Shown one piece after another: positions 9,357 through 18,060 of a stretch of DNA of 64,000 nt (the stretch's first letter is position 1; the number at the start of each line of letters is the position of its first letter). Below the pieces are notes generated by a model. It was not told the DNA's origin, made no database searches, and saw nothing but the letters and a program-made list of their open reading frames with translations. The translations under genes were made by a program, and so were the position numbers. The stretch lies in the NCBI GenBank assembly GCA_002753105.1, contig PDZT01000003.1:1-64000 (forward strand), written 5' to 3'. This DNA comes from Deltaproteobacteria bacterium YD0425bin50 (GTDB lineage: Bacteria > Desulfobacterota > Desulfobacteria > Desulfobacterales > YD0425bin50).

Positions 9357-9370
9357 TTGATCTATGTCAA
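9357..9370. promoter_or_regulatory. FNR/CRP-type operator upstream of hcp
   Basis: TTGATCTATGTCAA is a near-perfect palindrome with the TTGAT-N4-(A/G)TCAA architecture of FNR-family sites. It lies 81 bases before the hcp ATG. Regulation of hcp by FNR-family regulators such as HcpR is established in anaerobes. Assignment to this site is inference, and no such regulator is encoded in the window apart from a cNMP-binding protein without a helix-turn-helix. Confidence 0.5.
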
Positions 9371-9451
9371 AGAAAGTGATGATTTTTTCGTGTATCAATG
9401 TATTTAATCTGGAACGAACATCATCAACAACAAAAAAAAATGGAGGGTAAC

Positions 9452-11080
9452 ATGTTTTGTTTTCAATGTGAACAAACAGCAAAAGGTGAAGGGTGTACAA
9501 AAGTAGGTGTATGCGGAAAACAACCTGAAGTCGCAGCATTACAGGATTTGCTTATTTATTCAGTCAAGGGATTATCTGTGTATGCTGTCGAAGCCAGAAA
9601 AAAAGGAATTATTGATGATAATATCAATCGATTTACCTGTGAAGCTATTTTTTCAACATTAACCAATGTAGATTTTGATCCAAATCGGTTTGTAGAATGG
9701 ATTCACCAGAGCGTGGCTTATCGGGATGCATTAAAACACAAACTGACGGCTGCCGGTGCTTCTATAAGCGTTTCTTCCGGACCTGTTACATTTCAACCAG
9801 AAAAAACAATTCAAGGCTTGATCAAACAAGGCGAAACGGTTGGAGTTCAATCGGATCCAACACTGGACCGCAATATTTTATCATTAAGAGAACTTCTGGT
9901 TTATGGACTCAAAGGCGTTGCCGCTTATGCTGATCATGCTGCAATTTTAGGGAAAAAAGAGGATAAAGTGTTTGCTTTTATTCATGAAGCAATGGCTTCA
10001 ACGTTAAATACATCTTTGACTGTCAACGAGTTGATTGGGTTGGTACTCAAATGCGGTGAAATCAATTTACTGGCAATGGAGTTATTGGATGCAGGCAATA
10101 CAGGCGCTTATGGACATCCAGTTCCTACAAGTGTTCCACTTGGCGCTAAAAAAGGAAAGGCAATTCTGGTATCAGGTCATGATCTCAAGGATTTAGAAGT
10201 TCTGTTAAAGCAAACCGAAAATACAGGTATCACTATTTATACACATGGAGAGATGTTACCATCTCATGGGTATCCAGAATTGAAAAAATATAAACACTTT
10301 TATGGCCATTATGGAACTGCATGGCAAAATCAGCAAAAAGAATTTGATGCATTTCCGGGCGCAATTCTCATGACAACCAATTGTATTCAAAAACCAAAAG
10401 ACACCTATAAGGATCATATTTTCACAACTGGTCTTGTTGGGTTTCCGGGCGTTACGCATGTTGCAGTAAAAGATTTTACGCCAGTGATTGAACGTGCAAA
10501 AGCGCTTCCCGGATTTGCAAATGATGAAGACAAAGGGTCAGTGATGGTCGGTTTTGCCCGAAATGCAGTTTTAGGTGTGGCAGATAAAGTGATTGATGCG
10601 GTCAAACAAAAAGCCATCCGTCATTTCTTTTTAGTTGCTGGATGTGACGGTGCAAAACCGGGTCGAAATTACTACACTGAATTTGTGGAAAAAGTACCTA
10701 ATGATTGTATTGTTCTTACACTTGCATGTGGTAAATTTAGATTTTTTGATAAAAATTTAGGTACTATTGGTGGAATTCCAAGGCTTCTTGATATCGGTCA
10801 ATGTAATGATGCATATTCTGCAATTCAAATTGCACTAGCGCTTGCAAATGCCTTTGGTTGTGGCGTGAATGATCTGCCGTTATCCATGATTCTATCGTGG
10901 TATGAACAAAAGGCTGTTGCAATACTATTAACATTACTATATTTAGGGATTAAAGATATCCGTTTGGGCCCATCACTCCCAGCATTTATTTCTCCAGATG
11001 TTTTAAATGTTCTTGTAAACCAATTTAATATCATGCCCATTAAAACACCGGATGAGGATTTAAAAGCGATTTTAGGATAA
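9452..11080 (+). CDS. hcp: Hydroxylamine reductase (hybrid cluster protein, prismane)
   Basis: This protein is 542 residues when started at the ATG at 9452, which has GGAGG five bases upstream; an ATG at 9398 would add 18 unlikely residues. The N-terminal cysteines C3, C6, C15 and C21 follow the C-x2-C-x8-C-x5-C pattern of class I Hcp from strict anaerobes, binding an Fe-S cubane. Later TTNCIQKP, GCDGAKPGRNYYT and LACGKFRF are the hybrid-cluster ligand regions. Hcp reduces hydroxylamine or NO in the cytoplasm and protects against nitrosative stress. Downstream HD-domain and ferredoxin genes make a likely operon, the ferredoxin being the plausible electron donor. Confidence 0.95.
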   Translation: MFCFQCEQTAKGEGCTKVGVCGKQPEVAALQDLLIYSVKGLSVYAVEARKKGIIDDNINRFTCEAIFSTLTNVDFDPNRFVEWIHQSVAYRDALKHKLTAAGASISVSSGPVTFQPEKTIQGLIKQGETVGVQSDPTLDRNILSLRELLVYGLKGVAAYADHAAILGKKEDKVFAFIHEAMASTLNTSLTVNELIGLVLKCGEINLLAMELLDAGNTGAYGHPVPTSVPLGAKKGKAILVSGHDLKDLEVLLKQTENTGITIYTHGEMLPSHGYPELKKYKHFYGHYGTAWQNQQKEFDAFPGAILMTTNCIQKPKDTYKDHIFTTGLVGFPGVTHVAVKDFTPVIERAKALPGFANDEDKGSVMVGFARNAVLGVADKVIDAVKQKAIRHFFLVAGCDGAKPGRNYYTEFVEKVPNDCIVLTLACGKFRFFDKNLGTIGGIPRLLDIGQCNDAYSAIQIALALANAFGCGVNDLPLSMILSWYEQKAVAILLTLLYLGIKDIRLGPSLPAFISPDVLNVLVNQFNIMPIKTPDEDLKAILG

Positions 11081-11094
11081 TGTTGATAATAGGG

Positions 11095-11118
11095 TAGGGC
11101 GATGAAAAGTCGTCCCTA
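11095..11118. repeat. Small hairpin between hcp and the HD-domain gene
   Basis: TAGGGCGA (11095-11102) pairs with TCGTCCCTA (11110-11118) around a seven-base loop, with one bulge. The sequence resembles a decayed TAGGGGCGA-type REP unit like those at 56756 and 57844. No T-run follows, so it is more likely an mRNA-stability or repeat element than a terminator. Confidence 0.45.
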
Positions 11119-11151
11119 TCCATAAAAGACAAAACATAAGGAGACATCTCC

Positions 11152-11889
11152 ATGAAATGCCCCGGTCAAGACAGTCGTTACTGGAAGCAAAGTGCTATCT
11201 TTGATGCTAAGTGTCCGAACTGTGGTAAGACAGTAGAATTTTTCAAGGATGACACAACACGAAAATGCCCGCATTGCAGTCACCGATTTGTTAATCCCGG
11301 TATGGATTTTGGCTGTGCTGCGTATTGTCCATTTGCAGAGCAGTGTATTGGCACGTTACCAGAAGAAGTCGCTGTTAAACAACAGGCTGATTTTCTTAAA
11401 GACCGTGTTGCATTGGAAATGAAGCAGTATTTTAAATCGGATTTTAAACGAATCGGTCATGCGACACGCGTAGCCCGATACGCTGAACGAATTGGGAAAA
11501 AGCTTGGCGCTAACATGGCTGTGGTGTTATGTGCAGCATATTTACATGATATTGGTCTTCATGAAGCGCAACAGAAATACAATAATGCAGATCAATACCA
11601 TGAAGCAGAAGGACCAATGATCGCCAAATCTATCCTGTTAAAATTAAATGCCAAAACTGCACTGATCGATGAAGTCTGTGATATTATTGCTCATCACCAT
11701 CATCCAAAAACAGAAGAAAGCTTAAGCTTTAAAGTAGTATATGATGCGGATTTAATAGCAAATATTGAAGATAATTTTAAAGATCAAGCCATAGATCATG
11801 CAAAAATCGAAAACATCATAGCCAATCGTTTTCTTACTGAAATAGGAAAAGCAGAAGCACGAGAACGTTTTTCCCTGAACAATAACTAA
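11152..11889 (+). CDS. Zinc-ribbon HD-domain phosphohydrolase
   Basis: This 245-residue protein starts with a zinc ribbon (CPNCGKTVEFF...RKCPHCSHRF, residues 21-50) and two further cysteines (CAAYCPFAEQC). Residues 105-240 form an HD domain: H in IGHATRVARYAERIG, HD in AYLHDIGLHEA, HHHHPK, and the final D in VVYDADLIANIED. HD proteins hydrolyse phosphate esters or nucleotides; the substrate is unknown. An AAGGAG site precedes the ATG. The gene lies between hcp and a ferredoxin gene on the same strand, so a linked role in nitrosative-stress or redox physiology is inferred. Confidence 0.85.
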   Translation: MKCPGQDSRYWKQSAIFDAKCPNCGKTVEFFKDDTTRKCPHCSHRFVNPGMDFGCAAYCPFAEQCIGTLPEEVAVKQQADFLKDRVALEMKQYFKSDFKRIGHATRVARYAERIGKKLGANMAVVLCAAYLHDIGLHEAQQKYNNADQYHEAEGPMIAKSILLKLNAKTALIDEVCDIIAHHHHPKTEESLSFKVVYDADLIANIEDNFKDQAIDHAKIENIIANRFLTEIGKAEARERFSLNNN

Positions 11890-11916
11890 TCAAAGATCAA
11901 AAAAGGAGACTTTTCC

Positions 11917-12657
11917 ATGAAGGTTTTACGAAAAATTATTCAAATCGATGAGGAACGCTGTGATGGATGTGGATTATGCGCTACTTCTTGCGCAGAAGGT
12001 GCATTGGCAATTGTTCAAGGAAAAGCGAAAGTGGTAAAAGATTCATTCTGCGATGGTCTTGGCGCTTGTATTGGAGAATGTCCAAAACAAGCCTTAACCA
12101 TTACTGAAAGAGTGACTGATGAATTTGATGAAGTTGCAGTAACAGCCCATTTATCAGAACATCAACATCATGTGAAAAATCATCAGACTTGTCCATCAGC
12201 AACTCCACAACAATGGAAAACGGAAACATCATGTGCTTGTGAATCCGCACAAAACCCTCGTACTATTGCTTCCAATGCAACAGCGCTAACGCATTGGCCA
12301 ATTCAAATCCGTTTAATTCCAAAAACAGCCCCATTTTTAAAAAAGGCACATCTATTAATACTAGCAGATTGCTGCGCAGTTGCATTGCCCAACTTACATA
12401 AAGACGTGCTACAGGGTAAAGTGGTGATGATGGGATGTCCAAAATTTGATCCGATTGACATGTATGTTCAGAAATTTAAAGAAATTTTTGAAGTTGCAGG
12501 TATTCAAAGCCTTACAACAGTAGTGATGGAAGTGCCTTGTTGCAGTGGATTACCTGCTATTGTACAAAAAGGGATGAGTGCAGCCAATTGTTCGTTACCC
12601 ATAAACCAAATTGTCGTTAGCGCAAAAGGACATATTCTTTCTGAAACCACAACATAA
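11917..12657 (+). CDS. Two-cluster 4Fe-4S ferredoxin protein with Cys-rich C-terminal domain
   Basis: In this 246-residue protein, residues 10-70 carry two 4Fe-4S motifs: CDGCGLCATSC is the first, and the second has FCDGLGACIGECPK. A linker rich in His and Cys follows. The C-terminal half contains further cysteines (LADCCAVALP, MMGCPKFDP, VPCCSGLPAI) that could bind another metal centre. It is the last gene of the hcp cluster, 27 bases after the HD gene, with an AAGGAGA ribosome site. Probable role: electron supply to Hcp. The C-terminal domain is known from ferredoxins near hcp but is not characterised to my knowledge. Confidence 0.85.
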   Translation: MKVLRKIIQIDEERCDGCGLCATSCAEGALAIVQGKAKVVKDSFCDGLGACIGECPKQALTITERVTDEFDEVAVTAHLSEHQHHVKNHQTCPSATPQQWKTETSCACESAQNPRTIASNATALTHWPIQIRLIPKTAPFLKKAHLLILADCCAVALPNLHKDVLQGKVVMMGCPKFDPIDMYVQKFKEIFEVAGIQSLTTVVMEVPCCSGLPAIVQKGMSAANCSLPINQIVVSAKGHILSETTT

Positions 12658-12777
12658 CTGATTATTCAGATGTTCATATATTAAATTTTACAATTGAGAT
12701 TAAAAGGGAAAATATTGAATTGAACTGTGATAGATTCGTGGTTGAATTGCCAACCCTGAAAAAATTGGAAATCCAAA

Positions 12778-13680
12778 ATGAAAAATCCCTATGAAATTCT
12801 TGGCGTAACAAAAAACACGACAGATGATGAGATAAAAAACGCGTACAGAATACTCGCGAAAAAATATCATCCTGACCTGAATCCTACAAAAAAAGGCGCC
12901 GAACAAAAATTTAAAGAAATCAGTGTTGCCTATAAATTAATTAAAAATAAAGAGGCCCGTGAAAAATTCGAGAAAGGTAGTTATGACGAGAAATTCACAG
13001 AGGCTTCGTTTAGAAGCGAACCATTTAACAGTGAATTTCAGGAAAGTAGAAGGCGCTATACATATCATTTTGATGAAAACTCCGATGCCGATGACGACCT
13101 TTTTAAATCATTTTTTTCAGGAACCAGAGGCAATGGCGGAGGAATAGATATACGTGGACAGGATCATCTATACAGTATGGAGATAGACCTTAGAGATGCC
13201 ATACGTGGTACAGAGCGGGAAATTATGCTGACTGAAGGCAAGAAATTAAAGGTTAAGATTCCTGCTGGCATTAATAACAAAGAAAAATTGCGGTTTAAAC
13301 ACCAGGGAGGACTTGGCATAGGTAAAGGGAAACCGGGGGACGCCTTTGTGGAGATAGTCATTACTCCTTCCAGTACTTTTAAAATAAACGGCAGCAATCT
13401 TGAAATTGAAGTACCATTAAGTCTTGATGAGGCTATCAACGGCTCGAAGATCAAGGTTCCAACAATAGATGGGATAGTTATGCTGACTGTCCCGCCAGGT
13501 GTAAATACCGGGACAAAAATTCGAATAAAGGAGAAAGGAATGCCTATAGGAAAAGGTAATGACTATGGCGACCAGATTGTTATTGTAAGGGTAGTTTTGC
13601 CGAAAAATATGGATGCTGAATTCAGGGAATTTATAAAAAACTGGAGCAAGAATCATCCCTATAATCCTAGAGAAATATGA
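12778..13680 (+). CDS. DnaJ/CbpA-type co-chaperone without zinc finger
   Basis: This is a 300-residue protein. Residues 3-65 form a J domain with the HPD motif (KKYHPDLNP) that stimulates DnaK. A Gly/Phe-poor linker follows, and residues 120-290 form the two beta-barrel substrate domains of class B J-proteins (DLRDAIRGTEREIML, KIPAGINNKEKLRFK, VPPGVNTGTKIRIKEKG). The cysteine-rich zinc domain of DnaJ is absent, so it is CbpA-like. No DnaK or GrpE is adjacent. The start is the only good ATG; the ribosome site is weak. Confidence 0.9.
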   Translation: MKNPYEILGVTKNTTDDEIKNAYRILAKKYHPDLNPTKKGAEQKFKEISVAYKLIKNKEAREKFEKGSYDEKFTEASFRSEPFNSEFQESRRRYTYHFDENSDADDDLFKSFFSGTRGNGGGIDIRGQDHLYSMEIDLRDAIRGTEREIMLTEGKKLKVKIPAGINNKEKLRFKHQGGLGIGKGKPGDAFVEIVITPSSTFKINGSNLEIEVPLSLDEAINGSKIKVPTIDGIVMLTVPPGVNTGTKIRIKEKGMPIGKGNDYGDQIVIVRVVLPKNMDAEFREFIKNWSKNHPYNPREI

Positions 13681-13764
13681 TCCCTGAGTTTACATGCTCT
13701 TGTGACGTACATGACGTCTTCCTTGCTCGAATCGATAGCTGATTAATCGTCCTCCCATGCGCAC

Positions 13765-13830
13765 TCATTCCCGCGAAAGCGGGAATCCAGTAAAATCAAG
13801 CATTCTGGATTCCCACTTTCGTGGGAATGA
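13765..13830. repeat. Paired REP-like hairpins of the ATTCCC...GGGAAT type
   Basis: Two 26-base half-elements (13765-13790 and 13805-13830) are inverted copies of each other with two mismatches. Each half is itself a hairpin (ATTCCCGCGAAAGCGGGAAT in the left half). In the right half the stem has changed on both sides (ATTCCCAC / GTGGGAAT), keeping pairing. Similar elements are widespread in proteobacteria. It lies between dnaJ and the TetR gene and could also end transcription. Outside this and the promoter/operator, 13681-14031 shows nothing else. Confidence 0.8.
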
Positions 13831-13938
13831 CAAAAAATGCAAAACTATAGAGAATAACTTATCCTATCCTAATCCTACCTTTAAAAAAATATAAAAAAAA
13901 TCGAAAATCTGAAAAATGAATATTCATACTATTTTCTA

Positions 13939-13967
13939 TTGACACCATTCAGATCATGATTTATAAA
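13939..13967 (+). promoter_or_regulatory. Sigma-70-type promoter for the tetR-sulP operon
   Basis: TTGACA (13939-13944) and TATAAA (13962-13967) are separated by exactly 17 bases, close to the vegetative consensus. It points at the TetR gene, and its predicted start overlaps the palindrome at 13976-13989. Confidence 0.7.
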
Positions 13968-13975
13968 AAAAATCG

Positions 13976-13989
13976 ACTGAGTACTCAGT
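13976..13989. promoter_or_regulatory. Perfect palindrome, probable TetR autoregulatory operator
   Basis: ACTGAGTACTCAGT is a perfect 14-base palindrome placed at the expected transcription start of the promoter at 13939-13967. It is 42 bases before the TetR ATG, a typical position for an autorepressor site. Confidence 0.6.
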
Positions 13990-14031
13990 ATAAATTTTGA
14001 TGCCCAATACACTGTTACAAAGGTTTATGAC

Positions 14032-14622
14032 ATGTCAAAAAAAGAAGCTATTTTATCAATCGCTGCGAAATTATTTGCTGAAAAAGGCTTTAAAGATACA
14101 TCAATGGCTGAAATATCCAAATTAACTGGTGCAGCAGAAGGTACCATCTTTTACCATTTCAAGACCAAAGATGACTTGCTTATCGCTATTCTTGAAATGG
14201 TCAAAACTGGAATTGTTCAGGAATTTGAAAGCTATGTTGGTGAACGTAGTTCTAGTTCTGGATTAGAAATGATTGAAGATGCGATAGCCTTTTACCTGTA
14301 TATGGCTACCAAACGCGAAGAATGGTTTTTATTGCTCAATCGCTACTATATTTATGAGCTTGCACGGGTAAATGAAACTACCCGAAAGCATTTGGAAGCA
14401 ATATACACATGTTTTGTAGATATTTTTGATAAGGGGATCACATTAGGGCTAGAAGATCAATCCATTATTAATTCCGCAAGTCGTAAAACTGCGCTTATTA
14501 TTTTTTCAATGGTGCACGGTCTCGTATGGTTCAAACATCATGATCTGTATGATGCCAGTGCATTGTATCATGAACTGATAACCTGCTGTCGTCACATGTT
14601 AACCCGTTCAACTGTGGTGTAA
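14032..14622 (+). CDS. TetR/AcrR family transcriptional regulator
   Basis: In this 196-residue protein, residues 3-50 form the TetR helix-turn-helix (ILSIAAKLFAEKGFKDTSMAEISK, then GTIFYHFKTKDDLL). The remainder is the variable helical ligand domain. It is the first gene of a seven-gene plus-strand operon with a SulP transporter and a phosphorelay. A perfect palindrome overlaps its own promoter, so self-repression together with the whole operon is likely. The inducer is unknown; an anion or a stress metabolite would fit the SulP neighbour. Confidence 0.9.
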   Translation: MSKKEAILSIAAKLFAEKGFKDTSMAEISKLTGAAEGTIFYHFKTKDDLLIAILEMVKTGIVQEFESYVGERSSSSGLEMIEDAIAFYLYMATKREEWFLLLNRYYIYELARVNETTRKHLEAIYTCFVDIFDKGITLGLEDQSIINSASRKTALIIFSMVHGLVWFKHHDLYDASALYHELITCCRHMLTRSTVV

Positions 14623-14642
14623 TGTGTAATAAGGAGATTCTC

Positions 14643-16781
14643 ATGTTAGTTAGATTTTTTCCGTTTCTTGCATGGTTCAAAAGCTATACTGTCCAAACAT
14701 TACGAAATGATGGTCTGGCTGGCTTAACAGTTGCGCTCGTTCTTATTCCGCAATCCATGGCATATGCTCAACTTGCTGGACTGCCTCCTTATTATGGCCT
14801 ATATGCTGCATTTCTGCCGCCAATGCTTGCTGCGTTGTTTGGTTCAAGCCGCCAGCTCGCCACAGGGCCTGTCGCGGTTGTTTCCTTAATGACAGCGGCT
14901 TCGCTTGAACCGCTTGCCACAAAAGGGAGTCCGGGCTATATATCCTATGCAATAGTATTAGCATTAATGGTTGGTGGTTTCCAGTTTTTGCTAGGAATAT
15001 TACGTTTGGGCTTAGTGGTCAATTTCCTTTCCCATCCTGTCGTGAACGGTTTTACCAATGCCGCCGCCATTATTATTGCAACGTCTCAGTTGTCAAAAAT
15101 GTTTGGCGTTTCTGTTGATGAAGCGACCCATCATTATGAAACCATTATACGCGTTTTAAAGGCTTCTTATCATTACACGCACTGGCCCACCTTTTTCATG
15201 GGCGCATTTGCTTTTACGATTATGTACGGGCTAAAACGGCTGAACCCCAAAATACCCAATGTGCTTGTCGCTGTTGTGGTTACAACAGTTATTTCATGGG
15301 CAACTGGTTTTGAACATAACATGAGTGTTGAAATACATGCCATTCAGGATGTTCAGGTGCAAGACAATATTCAACGGTTTAACAACGCCTTGGCAGATAT
15401 TGAACCTCTATCAAAAAAACGGACAGAACTGACAAAACTTTTAGAACAAGAAAAATCACACCATAATCTGATCAATATTGAAGAGACACTAAGTGATCTT
15501 AAAATCATAAATATTCAAATTAATCTTTTAAAAAAAGAAGCGGGGCTACAAAAAGAAACATTACGTTCTTATTTATTTGACGGTGTAAAAAAAAGTGATA
15601 CTATCTATCAGTTTTTTCCTAAAGGTCAACAATCCAATAATGTGGAAACAGATGGGCGGACATGGCGACTCAGAGTGGGTAACAATCCTTTAAAAATTAA
15701 TTCGTTAACCATGATGTCCGGTGGACAGGTTGTCGGTACGATTCCTAAAGGGTTGCCTCAATTTTCCATGCCAGAACTCCAATTGAATATTGTGCTCAAC
15801 CTTCTTCCATTTGCTGCAATTATTTCTTTATTAGGGTTTATGGAAGCCATTTCTATTGCAAAAGCAATGGCTGCAATCACAGGACAGCGGTTAGACCCAA
15901 ATCAGGAATTAATTGGTCAAGGTATCGCAAATATGCTTGGTGCTTTTGGACAGAGTTATCCATCTTCAGGGTCATTTTCGCGTTCAGCAGTGAATTTACA
16001 ATCTGGCGCTGTTACAGGTCTGTCGAGCGTGTTTACGAGTTTTGCTGTAGTGATCACGCTATTATGTTTAACGCCGTTATTATATCATTTACCTCAATCT
16101 GTACTTGCTGCAGTGATCATGATGGCTGTCATTGGTCTCATTAATATTTCAGGTTTTGTTCATGCATGGCGTGCTCAACGCCACGATGGAATTATTTCCA
16201 TTATTTCATTTGTGTGTACACTGATTTTTGCACCGCATCTGGATAAAGGGATTATGGTTGGCGTTGTGCTTTCGTTAGGTGTGTTTTTGTATAAAAATAT
16301 GCGTCCCAAAGTGGCTTCATTATCACGTCATGACGATGAAACGCTCAAAGATGCACTGACGCATAACCTGATGGAATGTAAGTATATTGATCTAATTAGT
16401 TTTGAAGGCACCCTGTTTTTTGCCAATGCAAGTTATTTAGAGGACAAAATCAACGAACGTATTCAAAACAATAAAACATTAAACCATATTATTATTGCTG
16501 CAAATGGGATTAATGATATGGATGCATCAGGTGAAGAAACGCTATCACTTATTGTGGATAGGCTCAGAAGTGCGCGTATTGATGTCTCGTTTTGCGGGAT
16601 AAACGAAACGGTCATGACAGTACTCAAACGAACTCACTTATACGAAAAAATTGGCCAAGACCATTTTTATCCAAGTATGGAGACAGCAATCTATTCTGTT
16701 TATGAAACTGCTCATCGGGATTCAAAAGAAAAAGACTGCCCATTAGCTGTGGTTTGCCGTCTGATTAGACAGGAAAAATAA
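14643..16781 (+). CDS. SulP-family inorganic anion transporter with STAS domain and long loop insertion
   Basis: This protein is 712 residues from the ATG at 14643, which has AAGGAGA five bases upstream; an ATG at 14622 overlaps the TetR stop and is less likely. The N-terminal core has the SulP signature (DGLAGLTVALVLIPQSMAYAQLAG). Residues 560-700 form a STAS domain (LISFEGTLFFANASYLEDKI, GINDMDASGEETL). An insert of about 140 residues near 225-365, rich in coiled-coil heptads (LSKKRTELTKLLEQEKSHHN), interrupts the membrane core and makes it longer than the usual 550-600. Substrate is probably sulfate, bicarbonate or another anion. It is embedded in a signalling operon. Confidence 0.9.
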   Translation: MLVRFFPFLAWFKSYTVQTLRNDGLAGLTVALVLIPQSMAYAQLAGLPPYYGLYAAFLPPMLAALFGSSRQLATGPVAVVSLMTAASLEPLATKGSPGYISYAIVLALMVGGFQFLLGILRLGLVVNFLSHPVVNGFTNAAAIIIATSQLSKMFGVSVDEATHHYETIIRVLKASYHYTHWPTFFMGAFAFTIMYGLKRLNPKIPNVLVAVVVTTVISWATGFEHNMSVEIHAIQDVQVQDNIQRFNNALADIEPLSKKRTELTKLLEQEKSHHNLINIEETLSDLKIINIQINLLKKEAGLQKETLRSYLFDGVKKSDTIYQFFPKGQQSNNVETDGRTWRLRVGNNPLKINSLTMMSGGQVVGTIPKGLPQFSMPELQLNIVLNLLPFAAIISLLGFMEAISIAKAMAAITGQRLDPNQELIGQGIANMLGAFGQSYPSSGSFSRSAVNLQSGAVTGLSSVFTSFAVVITLLCLTPLLYHLPQSVLAAVIMMAVIGLINISGFVHAWRAQRHDGIISIISFVCTLIFAPHLDKGIMVGVVLSLGVFLYKNMRPKVASLSRHDDETLKDALTHNLMECKYIDLISFEGTLFFANASYLEDKINERIQNNKTLNHIIIAANGINDMDASGEETLSLIVDRLRSARIDVSFCGINETVMTVLKRTHLYEKIGQDHFYPSMETAIYSVYETAHRDSKEKDCPLAVVCRLIRQEK

Positions 16782-16797
16782 TAAAGGAGATAAGAAT

Positions 16798-18024
16798 ATG
16801 TCTGTAATTACGATATTTACTGGAGATTATTGTCAATCTGAACCCGTGATTGAGAAAATAGCAACACATACAGGATATGCGCGTATTAATGACCATGATG
16901 TCATTCAATTAGCAAGTCATATTTCTCATGAGTCTGACAAAAAATTCATTCAGGCATTGCAAAGCAAAGTCTCTGTATTTAACAAATTTACTCATGAAAA
17001 AGAACGTGCTGTCGCATGGTTGAGACTCGCATTGGCAGAAAAGCTTGCGAATGACAGCCTTCTTATTGAAGGACTATGTACTCATCTTATTCCTAGAGAA
17101 ATTAGCCATGTACTGCGTATTTGTTTAATATCAGATACAAAATATCGAAGCAATTATGCGATGGAACTGCAAAAAATTTCTGAAAAAGACGCTGTTAATC
17201 TGGTGCATCGTCTTGATGAAGAAAAAGCGTCATGGGTATATCATCTCTTTCGTATGAAAGACCCATGGGATGTATCGTTGTATGATATTGTCGTGCCTAC
17301 AGACAAAATGACACCTGATGACATTTTCGCTTTAATTGAAAAAAATCTCAGGCTTGAAGTGATTAAACCAACACAATCATCTCAAAAAGCAGCTCAAGAC
17401 TTTATGCTGAGTTCTCAAATTGAAGTTGCTCTGACCAAAGAAGGCCACACGGTTGGTGTCAGTGCCCGGGATGGTGCTGTAACCCTTACCATTAACAAGC
17501 ATGTATTGATGTTGAGCCGTTTAGAAGAAGAACTGAAATCTATTGTTGAAAAAATTAATGGTGTAAAATCTGTAGAAACCCGTGTAGGTAAAGGGTATCA
17601 TCAAACTGATATCTATCGGAAGTATGATTTTGAAGCCCCCAAAGTATTGCTTGTAGATGATGAACGGGAATTTGTACAAACCTTATCTGAAAGACTTTCT
17701 TATCGGGAAATGGGACCTGCGGTAGCTTATGACGGCGAATCTGCCCTTTCAATGATCAATGATGAAGACCCTGATGTCATGATTTTAGACCTCAAAATGC
17801 CGGGTATTGATGGTATTGAAGTACTCAGACGAGTCAAACAGACCAAGCCTGAAATTGAAGTCATTATTCTGACAGGACATGGAACTGAAGCAGACAGAAA
17901 ACAATGTATGGAACTAGGCGCTTTTGCCTATTTTCATAAGCCAGTAAATATTGATTTGTTAAGTCAGACACTAAAACAAGCTAAAGATAAAATGCGTGCA
18001 AATTTACAACATTCAAAAAAATAA
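16798..18024 (+). CDS. Cytidylate-kinase-like / BON-like / response-regulator fusion
   Basis: This 408-residue protein appears to have three parts. Residues 1-190 resemble the cytidylate-kinase-like family (HDVIQLASHISHES, LLIEGLCTHLIPRE). The Gly-rich nucleotide loop is replaced by TGDYCQSEP, so kinase activity is doubtful. Residues 198-268 look like a BON domain (ALTKEGHTVGVSARDGAVTLT). Residues 280-400 form a receiver with the DD pair (LLVDDERE), phosphoacceptor D331 (MILDLKMPG) and a late K. It has no DNA-binding output. It follows sulP by 16 bases, with AAGGAGA before the ATG, and precedes a sensor kinase, so it is probably a target that tunes SulP activity. Confidence 0.82.
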   Translation: MSVITIFTGDYCQSEPVIEKIATHTGYARINDHDVIQLASHISHESDKKFIQALQSKVSVFNKFTHEKERAVAWLRLALAEKLANDSLLIEGLCTHLIPREISHVLRICLISDTKYRSNYAMELQKISEKDAVNLVHRLDEEKASWVYHLFRMKDPWDVSLYDIVVPTDKMTPDDIFALIEKNLRLEVIKPTQSSQKAAQDFMLSSQIEVALTKEGHTVGVSARDGAVTLTINKHVLMLSRLEEELKSIVEKINGVKSVETRVGKGYHQTDIYRKYDFEAPKVLLVDDEREFVQTLSERLSYREMGPAVAYDGESALSMINDEDPDVMILDLKMPGIDGIEVLRRVKQTKPEIEVIILTGHGTEADRKQCMELGAFAYFHKPVNIDLLSQTLKQAKDKMRANLQHSKK

Positions 18025-18060
18025 TACATCATTGTAGATGGTACATAGGTAATCGTTTCT

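Noticed and set aside
16798-17370. Functional cytidylate kinase
   Set aside because: The N-terminal Gly-rich phosphate loop is missing, and the protein is fused to BON-like and receiver domains.
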